Below, one piece after another: positions 41,022 through 50,754 of a stretch of 64,000 nt of DNA (positions are counted from its first letter, which is position 1; each line of letters starts with the position of its first letter). The DNA is from UBA3537 sp038138145. Lineage in GTDB: Bacteria; Bacteroidota; Bacteroidia; Flavobacteriales; Flavobacteriaceae. The notes under the pieces were generated by a model. The model was given only the letters and a program-made list of their open reading frames with translations, had not been told where the DNA came from and did not search any database. The DNA is taken from positions 62,001 to 126,000 of the forward strand of contig JAYQDD010000002.1 of the NCBI GenBank assembly GCA_038138145.1. Reading direction: 5' to 3'. The position numbers and the translations under genes are program-made.

Positions 41022-42227
41022 TTATGCCGTTTTAACTTTTAGACGTTTCATTCTTTTCTTTACATTTCCTTGAACCACGTAGTGATCAATTGTTGGTGCA
41101 AAAACATTCATCAACAATATAGCTAAGAAAACACCCTCTGGGTATGCTGGATTGAATACGCGAATCATAATCGAAATAAACCCAATCAAGAATCCATAAA
41201 TCCATTTACCCTTGTTGGTTTGTGCAGCAGTTACAGGATCTGTGGCCATATACACCGCGCCAAAAAGGATACTTCCTATGATAAGGTGTTGCCAAAATGG
41301 AACACTCATCAATCCGTAAAATTTACTTGAAGTTGTTATGATACCTGCATCGACTACACCATTAAAAATAAGTCCCATGGCAAGAGCACCTATAATGGTA
41401 CTCAATATAATACGCCAACTACCTACTTTTGTGAAAATGAGGAAAAGGGCACCAAGAATGATTAATAATTTTGAAGTCTCTCCAATTGAACCAGGAATTA
41501 ATCCATAAAACATATCTGCAAAATTGTAGATCACTTCTTGACTTTGGGCATAACTTCCCAAAATGGTCTCACCTGAAATGGCATCGGCAGTTCCTGCACG
41601 TTCTACGGCACCATGTACCCAAACTTTATCGCCACTCATCCATGTAGGATAGGCAAAAAATAAGAACGCACGAATGGTAAGTGCTGGATTCAAAATATTC
41701 ATTCCGGTTCCGCCAAAAACCTCTTTACCAATGATTACACCAAAAGCAACCGCAACTGCCAACATCCACAGAGGAAGGTCTACTGGTACGATAAGGGGTA
41801 CAAGCATCCCTGTTACCAAATAGCCCTCTTCAACTTCGTGGCCTTTGATGACCGCAAAAATAAATTCGATGAGCAAGCCCACACCATAAGACACAACAAC
41901 GAGTGGCAAAACTTTTATGATACCAACCAGCAAATTGTCCCATGTCCAAAATGTTGACCCTAAAAATCCTTCGGCAGCTTCAATAGTTCCAAGGGCAAGG
42001 TAGTGTTGATACCCTGCATTGAACATACCAAAAATAAGGCAAGGCACCATAGCTATGATGACTGTATTCATGGTACGCTTCAAATCATCGGCTGCTTTAA
42101 TGTGTGTACCGCCATGAGTGGTTTCATTTGGTAAATACAAAAAAGTATGAATGGCATTAAAAGCAGGTGCCATTTTGGTTCCTTTATATTTTTCTTTAAG
42201 ATTGTGTAAGTTTGATTTTAAACCCAT
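41022..42227 (-). CDS. nqrB: Na+-translocating NADH:quinone reductase subunit B
   Basis: Main membrane subunit of the sodium pump, with covalent FMN and a riboflavin site. The 401 residues contain about ten helices. Conserved regions are GGTHIKAADDLKRTMNTVI near 39-57, FGGTGMNILNPALTIRAFLF near 171-190 and ATDPVTAAQTNKGKWIYGF further on. The flavinylation site corresponds to DAISGETIL near 215-223, where the acceptor threonine is kept (T221) but the residue before it is Glu instead of the usual Ala of SGAT. nqrA lies 38 bases upstream and nqrC 4 bases downstream. Confidence 0.96.
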   Translation of the reverse strand: MGLKSNLHNLKEKYKGTKMAPAFNAIHTFLYLPNETTHGGTHIKAADDLKRTMNTVIIAMVPCLIFGMFNAGYQHYLALGTIEAAEGFLGSTFWTWDNLLVGIIKVLPLVVVSYGVGLLIEFIFAVIKGHEVEEGYLVTGMLVPLIVPVDLPLWMLAVAVAFGVIIGKEVFGGTGMNILNPALTIRAFLFFAYPTWMSGDKVWVHGAVERAGTADAISGETILGSYAQSQEVIYNFADMFYGLIPGSIGETSKLLIILGALFLIFTKVGSWRIILSTIIGALAMGLIFNGVVDAGIITTSSKFYGLMSVPFWQHLIIGSILFGAVYMATDPVTAAQTNKGKWIYGFLIGFISIMIRVFNPAYPEGVFLAILLMNVFAPTIDHYVVQGNVKKRMKRLKVKTA

Positions 42228-42265
42228 TTAATTAGTGTTATTCATTTTACTTTGAAAGTGGATTG

Positions 42266-43621
42266 CTATCCAATTTCTTTAATCATTAAATCTAATCCTT
42301 CTCTTATTATTTTCTGATGTGGTTGCTTGGAAACACAAACAAACTCGGTAAGCGCAAAATCTTCTGGCGCTACTTCGTACATTCCTAAAGCCTCCATTTC
42401 ATCAAGATCTTTATACATACACGCTTTTAGGATTTGCATTGGATAAATATCCAAAGGAAAAACTTCTTCATAAGATCCTGTTATTACAAAAGCCCTGTGT
42501 TCTCCGTTTGTATTTGTATTCAAATCAAATTTTTTGTTTGGTGTTAACCAAGAAAATGTCAATGCTCGTGAGGTAGATACCTTATTGAATACTGGTTTGT
42601 TCCACCCAAAAAATTCGTAATCATCGCCCTCAGGAATAACCGAAATAATATCGCTGTAGTAATCCAAATATCCATCAGGTTTTATTTCTTTTCCAGTAAG
42701 TACGTTCCCGGAAATGATTCGTGCATGTGCATCTTTTTGTATGCCTCTATCGTAAATCATTGTCGCAACTTCACTTCCTATACGCGTAACCAAATAGCGA
42801 GGTTGCTCTATTTGAGAACCTACCATAGCCACAACTCGCTCGGCATTGAATTTACCCGTTAGCAACAATTCTCCAATAATCACCAAGTCTTGTGGGGTAA
42901 CGGTCCACACTATTTCACCTTTGTTGATGGGGTCAATTTTATTGATCAAAGTGCCCACATTTCCAGAAGGGTGTGGTCCAGAAACTCTATGTGTTTTGAT
43001 ATCTTCTAAATTGGTGAAAGGAGAGTGTACGTCTTTTGAAACGCCAACATGTACCTTACCCTCTGTAAGTTTCGATAAAGCAGTAACTGCTGCTTGTAAT
43101 TCTGCTTCCTTTCCTTTAAGTGTATAATTGTAATCCGCTGCAAGTGGCGCTGTCGCGTGTGCCGAAACAAAAATAGATTTTGGTGAACGGTTGGGATCTG
43201 CAATTATAGCGTAAGGGCGTTGCTTGATAAACGGCCAACACCCCGAGGCAAGTAATAGCGATTTAATTTCTTCTGCTTTTGCGCTTCTGAGCTCTAATTT
43301 TTTGTGCTCAACAAAACTTAATTCTTTTTCCGCTTTAATTTTGATTTCCAAAATACGACGTTTTTCGCCGCGAGAGATCTCAATTATTTCTCCAGAGACA
43401 GGTGAAACAAACTTGATGTCCTCATAAGATTTATCAAAAAATACAGCCTCTCCAGCTTTTATTTTTTGCCCTACTTTAACTAATAATTTTGGTGTTACAC
43501 CGTGGAAGTCTTCAGGTCGAATCGTGTAAAAATTGCTTTTAATGGCGGTGGTTTTATTCAGCGCAGCTCCTCCTACTAATTTGATATCCAGACCTTTTTT
43601 TATTCGAATGTCGTTTGACAT
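42266..43621 (-). CDS. nqrA: Na+-translocating NADH:quinone reductase subunit A
   Basis: Cytoplasmic-side subunit implicated in quinone interaction. The 451 residues are the usual length for Bacteroidota: the N terminus has RIKKGLDIKLVGGA and the barrel-sandwich-like VSPVSGEIIEISRGEKRRIL near 73-92; the middle includes FIKQRPYAIIADPNRSPKSI and VHVGVSKDVHSPF; the C terminus has PMQILKACMYKDLDEMEALG. It is the first gene of the operon and is preceded by a -7 element on the minus strand. Confidence 0.96.
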   Translation of the reverse strand: MSNDIRIKKGLDIKLVGGAALNKTTAIKSNFYTIRPEDFHGVTPKLLVKVGQKIKAGEAVFFDKSYEDIKFVSPVSGEIIEISRGEKRRILEIKIKAEKELSFVEHKKLELRSAKAEEIKSLLLASGCWPFIKQRPYAIIADPNRSPKSIFVSAHATAPLAADYNYTLKGKEAELQAAVTALSKLTEGKVHVGVSKDVHSPFTNLEDIKTHRVSGPHPSGNVGTLINKIDPINKGEIVWTVTPQDLVIIGELLLTGKFNAERVVAMVGSQIEQPRYLVTRIGSEVATMIYDRGIQKDAHARIISGNVLTGKEIKPDGYLDYYSDIISVIPEGDDYEFFGWNKPVFNKVSTSRALTFSWLTPNKKFDLNTNTNGEHRAFVITGSYEEVFPLDIYPMQILKACMYKDLDEMEALGMYEVAPEDFALTEFVCVSKQPHQKIIREGLDLMIKEIG

Positions 43622-43657
43622 ATGTTTTTGTATTGAAATTTGTATCTAAAAATCGAG

Positions 43658-43690
43658 CAAATTTACAAATTAAAAGTGCATTTGTCACAA
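43658..43690 (-). promoter_or_regulatory. Candidate promoter of the nqr operon
   Basis: On the minus strand a TTG (43690-43688) precedes TAAATTTG (43665-43658) by 22 bases. The -7 element is an exact TAnnTTTG match and lies 36 bases before the nqrA ATG. Confidence 0.55.
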
Positions 43691-43773
43691 CATTTAAATG
43701 GATTTTTTTTGTTAAAATTGGTATTTTAAAAAAACGCTGATTTTTACTTATATTTACCTTTTAAATTTTGTGT

Positions 43774-45027
43774 ATGCTCAAATCATATTGTTCCATTTTT
43801 CTTAATGTTATTTTTATCTTTTTGACGGGTGTTTCATTTGGACAAGTAGAAGAAGTTGATCCACCAAATGACATAAAAACCATCACGTTTGGAAGTCAAA
43901 AAGAAAGTAGTATGTTGCCTATCATTAATTTGAACGAACGCATCTATTTAGAATTTGATGTTCTAAATAATTTAGAAGAAGACTTTTACTATGTAATCGA
44001 ACATTTCGATTATGACTGGACCCCCTCGCGTTTGATGAAATCTGAGTATCTCGATGGCATGGACAACCTTAGAATATTCAATTACGAAAATTCGTTCAAT
44101 ACATATCAAATTTATTCGCATTACAGACTGCAAATCCCCAATCCGCAAACACGACTAAAAGTTTCTGGGAACTACCTCATCAAGATTTTTGATGAAAATG
44201 ATGATTTGGTTTTTAGTAGAAAATTTATGCTCATGGAACAACAAGTGGGTGTTGGTGTTCAAATCAAAAGGTCGAGAAATGTTGCATTGATAAACGAAAC
44301 TCAATCTGTTGATTTTAGTATAAAATCCAATACGCTCAACTTAAATAATCCTGCACAAACTGTAAAAACGGTGGTGGTGCAAAATAACAACCTAAAAACT
44401 GCTATTTTCGATTTAAAACCTCAATATATTTTGGGCAACGAATTGGTGTACAGATACAACGAGGCGTCTTTATTTTGGGGTGGTAATGAATATCTTTTTT
44501 TTGAAAATAAAGACGTAAGAAGTGCAAACTTAGGGGTGCAATTCATTGATTTACAAGACCTTTACCATAGTTATCTATACACAGACATAGACAGAAGTAC
44601 AAGAAAATACACTTTTAATCCAGACATCAATGGAGGTTTTAAAATTACCGTTTTGGACCGTGATGATCCAAGTATTGAAGCCGATTATACATATGTGCAT
44701 TTTTCACTTATTACAAACGAGTTTTTGGACGCAGCTGTTCATGTCTACGGAGGTTTCAATAACTTTAGTATAAATGACGAAAACAAAATGACCTTTAATC
44801 CTCAAAAAGGTATTTATGAACTTCAAATGCTTATGAAACAAGGATTTTATAATTACAAATATGTAGTTGTAGACCAAAACAACACCCTTAGCGAAGGCAG
44901 TATTAGTGGAGATTTTGATGAAACAGAAAACAATTATAAAGTGCTTGTTTATTACAGAGATTTGGGCGCACGCTACGATAAAATTATAGGTCTAGGCGAG
45001 GCCAATTCTGTGCAAATCACAAATTAA
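43774..45027 (+). CDS. Type IX secretion system plug protein (DUF5103)
   Basis: A 417-residue exported protein of the DUF5103 family; in Flavobacterium johnsoniae a member was seen closing the SprA translocon pore as the Plug. The ATG at 43774 gives a signal peptide ending FGQ (LKSYCSIFLNVIFIFLTGVS, then FGQ); a TTG six bases upstream is less likely. Family features: PPNDIKTITFGSQKESSMLP near the start, FYYVIEHFDYDWTPSRLMKS with YLDGMDNLRI, SFNTYQIYSHYRLQIPN, and the C-terminal GFYNYKYVVVD. sprA and porV are not in the window. apaG lies 14 bases downstream. Confidence 0.9.
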   Translation: MLKSYCSIFLNVIFIFLTGVSFGQVEEVDPPNDIKTITFGSQKESSMLPIINLNERIYLEFDVLNNLEEDFYYVIEHFDYDWTPSRLMKSEYLDGMDNLRIFNYENSFNTYQIYSHYRLQIPNPQTRLKVSGNYLIKIFDENDDLVFSRKFMLMEQQVGVGVQIKRSRNVALINETQSVDFSIKSNTLNLNNPAQTVKTVVVQNNNLKTAIFDLKPQYILGNELVYRYNEASLFWGGNEYLFFENKDVRSANLGVQFIDLQDLYHSYLYTDIDRSTRKYTFNPDINGGFKITVLDRDDPSIEADYTYVHFSLITNEFLDAAVHVYGGFNNFSINDENKMTFNPQKGIYELQMLMKQGFYNYKYVVVDQNNTLSEGSISGDFDETENNYKVLVYYRDLGARYDKIIGLGEANSVQITN

Positions 45028-45041
45028 AACAACCCCAAAAT

Positions 45042-45428
45042 ATGGTACAACAAATAACCAATGGCATAAAAATTTCGGTTCAAACACACTTTGAAGGCAC
45101 CTTCTACAAAAAAGAGGTTATTCATTTTGCTTTTAGCTACGAGGTAGCGATAACAAACGAACGTCAAAACGCAGTACAATTGCTTTCGCGTGTGTGGAAC
45201 ATCAGCGATGCGCTCAATTCTAAAGAACGCGTGGAAGGTAAGGGCGTGATTGGAGAACAACCCATTATTCATCCAAATGAAACCTACAAATACAGTTCGG
45301 GCTGTACGCTTAAATCACCTTTTGGATCAATGAAAGGGTTGTATACAATGGTGGACCTTTTGGACGATACTGTATTCAAAGCAAAAATACCAACCTTCAA
45401 ACTCAGCACTGAATTTGCGCAAAATTAA
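45042..45428 (+). CDS. apaG: ApaG family protein
   Basis: A 128-residue single FN3-like domain protein of the ApaG/DUF525 family. Conserved parts: FAFSYEVAITNERQNAVQLL near residues 28-47, SRVWNISDALNSKERVEGKG with the family's variant of W-x-I-T-D, VIGEQPIIHPNETYKYSSGC near 67-86, and the end MKGLYTMVDLLDDTVFKAKI. Genetic links to Co2+/Mg2+ resistance and diadenosine polyphosphates come from enterobacteria and may not apply here. It follows the T9SS plug gene closely and may share its transcript. Confidence 0.92.
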   Translation: MVQQITNGIKISVQTHFEGTFYKKEVIHFAFSYEVAITNERQNAVQLLSRVWNISDALNSKERVEGKGVIGEQPIIHPNETYKYSSGCTLKSPFGSMKGLYTMVDLLDDTVFKAKIPTFKLSTEFAQN

Positions 45429-45499
45429 TCTGAAATAATACACAAAATTCAGTCATAAATTGTAATTTTACTATATAAATTCATCACAAAACTATACTT

Positions 45500-47125
45500 A
45501 TGGGAAAAGGATTTTTTAAGGTTCCCGTTGCCAAAAACGAACCTGTTTTGTCATACGCACCTGGCACTAAAGAACGCGAAAATGTTTTAAGTGCTTACAA
45601 ATATATGTATGATTCAAAAGTTGAAGTGCCTCTTTATATTAATGGAGAATACATCAAGTCTGGAGTGACGCAAACCATGAGTCCTCCACACGACCATCAA
45701 CATATCGTAGGTACTTATCATACCGCAAATCAAAGCCATGTAGAACAAGCGATTTCTACAGCGCTAGAAGCTCGAAAAACTTGGGCCGAACTTCCATGGG
45801 AACAACGTGCTGGGATTTTTCTTCGAGCTGCTGAACTCATTGCTGGACCATACAGAGCAAAAATCAATGCCGCTACAATGATGGCACAGTCCAAAACAGT
45901 ACATCAGGCCGAAATTGATGCCGCCTGTGAGTTTATCGATTTTTTAAGGTTTAATGTGCAATTTATGACGGAAATTTATGCTGATCAACCGCAAAGCACA
46001 AGTGATGCGTGGAACCGCATAGAGTATCGTCCTTTAGAAGGATTTACGTATGCTGTGACTCCCTTCAATTTTACGGCCATCGCTGGAAATCTTCCAGCGT
46101 GTATGGCGCTGATGGGCAATGTAGTTGTTTGGAAACCAAGTGATAGTCAAGTCTATTCTGCAAAAGTAATCATGGATGTTTTTAATGAAGCAGGAGTACC
46201 TCCAGGGGTCATTAATGTAGTTTTTGGTGATCCTGTAATGATTACAAATACTGTATTGTCTAGTCCCGATTTTTCGGCTTTACACTTTACGGGATCTACC
46301 TTTGTGTTTAAAGAATTATGGAAACAAATTGGAAACAATATCTACAAGTACAAAACCTATCCTAAAATTGTTGGTGAAACAGGAGGGAAAGATTTTATTG
46401 TAGCACACAAATCGGCCAATCCGAAACAAGTGGCTACAGGTATTGTTCGAGGAGCTTTTGAGTTTCAAGGACAAAAATGTAGTGCCGCCTCACGTGCCTA
46501 TATACCAGAAAGTCTTTGGGTGGATGTAAAATCGTTTCTATTAGAAGATATTGATTCCATCAAAATGGGCTCACCAGAAGATTTATCAAATTTTATGACT
46601 GCTGTCATTCATGAAGGGTCTTTTAATAAAATTGCAAAGTATATTGATGCCGCAAAAAACAACCCTGATGCGGAAATTATTGCAGGTGGTGGTTACGACA
46701 AAAGCAAAGGTTATTTTATAGAACCCACCGTTATTTTGACGACCAATCCACAGTATGAAACCATGTGTACAGAACTCTTTGGCCCTGTCATTACTATTTA
46801 TGTTTACAAAGACGAAGATTACGTCAAAACGTTAAAATTGGTAGATGAAACTAGCGCATATGCCCTTACTGGTGCTATTTTTTCAACAGATCGCTATGCT
46901 GCTGATCAAGCCACCAAAGCATTGGTCAATGCCGCAGGTAATTTTTATATTAATGATAAGCCCACCGGTGCAGTAGTAGGCCAACAACCTTTTGGTGGTG
47001 CCAGAGCGTCGGGAACCAATGACAAAGCAGGTTCTGCTCAAAATCTACTTCGCTGGGTATCTCCACGGATGATAAAAGAAACTTTTGTCTCTCCTAAAGA
47101 TTACAGATATCCTTTTTTGGATTAA
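45500..47125 (+). CDS. pruA: L-glutamate gamma-semialdehyde (P5C) dehydrogenase
   Basis: Oxidises glutamate semialdehyde to glutamate with NAD, the second step of proline breakdown. The 541 residues match the stand-alone type of the P5CDH family, as in Bacteroidota and eukaryotes, without a proline dehydrogenase domain. Motifs: GFTYAVTPFNFTAIAGNLPA near residues 180-199, VVWKPSDSQVYSAK near 207-220, ALHFTGSTFVFKELW, the catalytic glutamate in KIVGETGGKDFI, the catalytic cysteine in GAFEFQGQKCSAASRAY, and VVGQQPFGGARASGTNDKAG near the end. It is a single gene followed by a bidirectional terminator. Confidence 0.96.
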   Translation: MGKGFFKVPVAKNEPVLSYAPGTKERENVLSAYKYMYDSKVEVPLYINGEYIKSGVTQTMSPPHDHQHIVGTYHTANQSHVEQAISTALEARKTWAELPWEQRAGIFLRAAELIAGPYRAKINAATMMAQSKTVHQAEIDAACEFIDFLRFNVQFMTEIYADQPQSTSDAWNRIEYRPLEGFTYAVTPFNFTAIAGNLPACMALMGNVVVWKPSDSQVYSAKVIMDVFNEAGVPPGVINVVFGDPVMITNTVLSSPDFSALHFTGSTFVFKELWKQIGNNIYKYKTYPKIVGETGGKDFIVAHKSANPKQVATGIVRGAFEFQGQKCSAASRAYIPESLWVDVKSFLLEDIDSIKMGSPEDLSNFMTAVIHEGSFNKIAKYIDAAKNNPDAEIIAGGGYDKSKGYFIEPTVILTTNPQYETMCTELFGPVITIYVYKDEDYVKTLKLVDETSAYALTGAIFSTDRYAADQATKALVNAAGNFYINDKPTGAVVGQQPFGGARASGTNDKAGSAQNLLRWVSPRMIKETFVSPKDYRYPFLD

Positions 47126-47138
47126 AAAACTTTACTAC

Positions 47139-47174
47139 AAAAAAAACCACTCCAAAAAGAGTGGTTTTTTTTTG
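47139..47174. terminator. Bidirectional Rho-independent terminator
   Basis: AAAAAACCACTC (47141-47152) pairs with GAGTGGTTTTTT (47159-47170) around a six-base loop. A runs before and T runs after make it able to stop both pruA and the convergent Omp28-like gene. Confidence 0.88.
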
Positions 47175-47190
47175 ATAATAATAAACATTT

Positions 47191-48504
47191 CTATAATTCT
47201 TCAAACGCTTGGGCATCTCCAAAGTCGGCTCCTCTGACATTGATTGCTGCATTGGTACTTCCGTTAATTACAACGGCTACAACAGACATTTTTTCAGTAT
47301 TTGTGACATTTGAAGGAACTGCCATATCAAAATTCACTTGATAAACATTATCTGCTGAATACTCCGAAGATGGAATTTGATCTCCCAAAAGATTGGTCAA
47401 TGATGCTCTTAAAACATGGTTGTGTTCAAAATTGGGGATGACAGTCGAACCTCCGTAATAACTTGTATAATTGGTTTGATTGAAATACAGATTATCTTCC
47501 AACACATAGACAACAAGCTTTGCACTGGAGGCAGAAAACGCTCCACCAAATTTAACGCTTACATCTATGTTCATTGTGTTGCCATTCAAAGTGGGATTAA
47601 GCGCTAAACCAACATCCGACTGACCAGTAGTTAAATCTAAAACTTGTGAAATATTATTTGGCTCAGGATAATTCCACTCTGTTGTACGGTTTAGCATTCC
47701 TGTAGGATAACTACCGTTTACACCAACTAAATCCTCTAAAGTACCAGCCGAAAAATTATAAGGGTCATAGTAAGCATTTCCAGGGTCTGTACTTCCTCTA
47801 TGGATTGCAACCACATAGGCATCTGTTGTTTGTTGCTCTACAAGTTCAATAGCATGAGAAATACGTGGGCAATAGCCACACCATGTTCCTGTGTAATCTT
47901 CAATTAAAACATTTTGTTCAAATTTTGTTGGCGCAGGTAAAACAGTAATTTCATAAACTTCAGATGTTAGCCCATCAAAACTGGCTGTAAATCCGATCAC
48001 ACCTTCATAAGAAGTTGTGTACACGTTGTTGGGTAAATCATTGCCTCCAACCATGCTGATGGTCGCTTGATTCGTAAGGTTTGTCCCATTATTCCCAGTC
48101 ACACTGAAAGCCACATCATCGCCAAGAAAATAGGATGTTGAATTAGAGCTTAATGTTATGCTTGAAAGTGGAATATTAACATTGATGGTAAGGTTATTAC
48201 TTGTGATGTTCTCATAAACCGCTTTAACAATGTAACTGCCTTCCTCCTGAAAAGTAAAATTGTTTCCAGAAATAAGAATATCCTCTACATAAAATGAGGC
48301 CTCATTTGTGATATCATTCCCTGAGTTTGTAGTTGCATAAAAGTTTACTGTGTCACCTGTCTCAATTATTGAAACATCAGAAGTTATCAAAATTGAGCTT
48401 AAAGAAGACCCATTTGTATTTCCTGTTGAATCATCGCTTCCACAGGAAGTGAAACAACAAAAGGCTAACAATAAAAAAAGTGGTAATTTTAGAGAAAATT
48501 TCAT
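47191..48504 (-). CDS. Omp28-related outer membrane lipoprotein with thioredoxin-like CxxC
   Basis: A 437-residue envelope protein. A lipoprotein signal (LPLFLLLAFCCFTSCGSDDS) is followed by two Ig-like domains of about 85 residues each, with repeated pairs such as SLSSILITSDVSIIETGDTV and PLSSITLSSNSTSYFLGDDV. The Omp28 domain begins near residue 190 and has a thioredoxin-type site in DYTGTWCGYCPRISHAIELV near 203-222. No type IX sorting domain is seen at the C terminus. The CGYC pair suggests a role in disulfide chemistry, fitting the divergent TlpA-like gene. The family's activity is unproven. Confidence 0.88.
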   Translation of the reverse strand: MKFSLKLPLFLLLAFCCFTSCGSDDSTGNTNGSSLSSILITSDVSIIETGDTVNFYATTNSGNDITNEASFYVEDILISGNNFTFQEEGSYIVKAVYENITSNNLTINVNIPLSSITLSSNSTSYFLGDDVAFSVTGNNGTNLTNQATISMVGGNDLPNNVYTTSYEGVIGFTASFDGLTSEVYEITVLPAPTKFEQNVLIEDYTGTWCGYCPRISHAIELVEQQTTDAYVVAIHRGSTDPGNAYYDPYNFSAGTLEDLVGVNGSYPTGMLNRTTEWNYPEPNNISQVLDLTTGQSDVGLALNPTLNGNTMNIDVSVKFGGAFSASSAKLVVYVLEDNLYFNQTNYTSYYGGSTVIPNFEHNHVLRASLTNLLGDQIPSSEYSADNVYQVNFDMAVPSNVTNTEKMSVVAVVINGSTNAAINVRGADFGDAQAFEEL

Positions 48505-48588
48505 GACAATTATTATTTATTTGTTGAGATGTCGAAAATAGTTATTATTTTACAGAAATTTAATTAGTTTAACTATTTTTAATAAATC

Positions 48589-49068
48589 ATGAACAAAATA
48601 ATTGCTTATGCATTGCTAATTGCTGGGTCTTTTTCTTTTGCCCAGGAACTTCCATCGCTAACACTCAAAGATCTTGATGGAAACAATACAGATTTAAACA
48701 AACTTGTTGAGGGTGAAAATGTTTATATATTTAGTTTTTGGGCTACATGGTGTGTCCCCTGCATCAATGAATTAGATGCCATCAGTGAAGTTTATGAAGA
48801 TTGGCAAGACGAAACCAAAGTAAGACTAATTGCAATTGCTACAGACGATACAAGAACCAAAAAAAGAATTCGTCCTATGGTCAATGGAAAGGGTTGGGAA
48901 TATCTTGTATTATATGACGATAATCAAGATTTGAAGCGTGCACTGAACATTACAACACTTCCACATACTCTGGTATTGAAAAACCAAAAAATTATTCACC
49001 GAAGAACAGGTTACAATCCTGGTGTAGAAGATGAACTCTATGAAATCATTACAAACCACTCAAATTAA
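48589..49068 (+). CDS. TlpA-like periplasmic thioredoxin-family protein
   Basis: A 159-residue exported thioredoxin-fold protein. A signal peptide (MNKIIAYALLIAGSFSFAQE) is followed by the AhpC/TSA-Redoxin-type start LPSLTLKDLDGNNTDLNKL and the active site FWATWCVPCINELDAI with Cys55 and Cys58. The cis-proline region reads ALNITTLPHTLVLKNQ. It probably keeps periplasmic thiols reduced. It is divergent from the Omp28-like gene, which also has a CxxC, and its last codons overlap the region where the DUF6029 gene could start, 17 bases before the preferred TTG. The electron donor is not in the window. Confidence 0.92.
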   Translation: MNKIIAYALLIAGSFSFAQELPSLTLKDLDGNNTDLNKLVEGENVYIFSFWATWCVPCINELDAISEVYEDWQDETKVRLIAIATDDTRTKKRIRPMVNGKGWEYLVLYDDNQDLKRALNITTLPHTLVLKNQKIIHRRTGYNPGVEDELYEIITNHSN

Positions 49069-49084
49069 CCTAAATACAATTCTT

Positions 49085-50748
49085 TTGAAAAAAATAACAT
49101 TATTCATTGTTTTCTTTCATTTTTTGCCTACAAGCTATGGGCAAATCATTGACGGACTTAGTGTGGGATTTGAAAGTAATTCTGCATGGTACAACGATGA
49201 TAAAAAAACTGGCGACTTTACAGACGAGGCAAACACTTTAGGGCTAACAACTATTTTAAAATAGATTATAATTTTCTTTCAAAGTTTACGGCCTCAGTTC
49301 AAATCGAATCTTACGAACCATTTGCACTAATCAATTATTCTACAAATTTTAAAGGGACAAACTTAGGCACCTATTCATTGCACTATAAAGCCTCCAATAT
49401 AGATGCGACCATAGGGCATTTTTATGAACAATTTGGAAGTGGTTTAATATTACGAAATTGGGAGGACCGCCAACTCGGAATAAATAATGCATTGTTTGGT
49501 GGTAAAGTATCATATCGTCTGATGGATGCTGTGGACCTCACTGCTCTTTATGGTAATCATCGGGTGGGTTTTGAGACCTCAGATGGAACTATTTTTGGAT
49601 TCAATTCAGAATTTGAATTAGATTCTGTTTTTAAATGGGACGAAACAGCACTTAACATAGGTTTCAGTTACGTGGGTCGTGAAGAGAAAATTGATTTAGA
49701 AAATCCAAATTTTGAACCTACAACTAATGCCTTTTCTGGAAGAGTTGACTTCAGCTACAGAAATTTCTATTCCAGTGTGGAATATGTGACTAAAAGTGAA
49801 GATGCCATTGTTCAGGTTAATCAAGTTTCAAATGATTTTATAAAATCTGGAAATGGTTTTTTGCTCAACACAGGCTATTCAAAAAAAGGATTTGGTTTGG
49901 ATGCCACCTTTAGGCGTTTAGAAAACATGAGTTTCTACTCGGACAGAAAAAAATCAGGAAATGTATTTTTCGAAAATATCATCAATTACACGCCTGGACT
50001 CACCAAACAACACGACTATCTCTTGACCAATATATTTGTGTACCAAGCACAATCGGCGGTATCCTTTTTAGATCCTGGATTACTAAAAGTAGGTGAAATC
50101 GGAGGTCAATTAGACTTATTTTACAACATAAAAAAAGAGACATTATTAGGTGGAAAATACGGCACAAAGATGGCCTTTAATGCGTCGTACTGGGCGGGAT
50201 TGAAAGGCACTTTTGATTATGCTAATCAAGATTACGAAACTGATGTATTTGGGTTTGGCGAGAAATATTTTTCAGATATAAGTCTAGAAATCAGAAAAAA
50301 ATGGAATCCAAAATGGCGTTCAATAGTTTACTTTGTAAACCAATATTACAACAAAAAAGAAATTGAAGGAAATTTTGGAGCAAAACCTATTGTGACCAAC
50401 ATTGGCGTTGTAGAATCTACACACAAACTTGGCAAGGGCAAATCTATTAGAATAGAAGCCCAAAGATTATGGTCCGATACACAAGACCATGATTGGATTG
50501 GAGGTACATTTGAATTTAATTTGAGTTCCAAAATTTCATTTTATATCAATGACATCTACAACAATGGAGATGATTCATCTACATCAAAAACTCATTACTA
50601 TAACGCAGGAGGAAGCTACACCAAAGGAGCTACACGAGTTGGCTTGAACTACGGGAGACAGCGTGCAGGGCTCGTTTGTATTGGAGGGGTGTGCCGATTT
50701 GTTCCAGAAGCTACTGGACTGACAGCAACTGTAACTATGGCTTTTTAA
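49085..50748 (+). CDS. DUF6029 outer-membrane protein, interrupted by a -1 frameshift
   Basis: The two halves read as one exported protein of about 554 residues. The first part starts at a TTG (49085) giving signal peptide MKKITLFIVFFHFLPTSYGQ and runs to a TAG at 49262-49264 after 59 codons. The same protein continues in the -1 frame from 49261 (IDYNFLSKFTASVQIESYEP onward) without a break to 50748, ending in TATVTMAF with a terminal Phe typical of outer-membrane barrels. The bases just before the stop are T-TTA-AAA in the upstream frame, a -1 slippery heptamer. A true mutation, sequencing error in an A run, or real frameshifting are all possible. Function unknown; it follows the TlpA-like gene. 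Confidence 0.82.
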
Positions 50749-50754
50749 TTAAGA

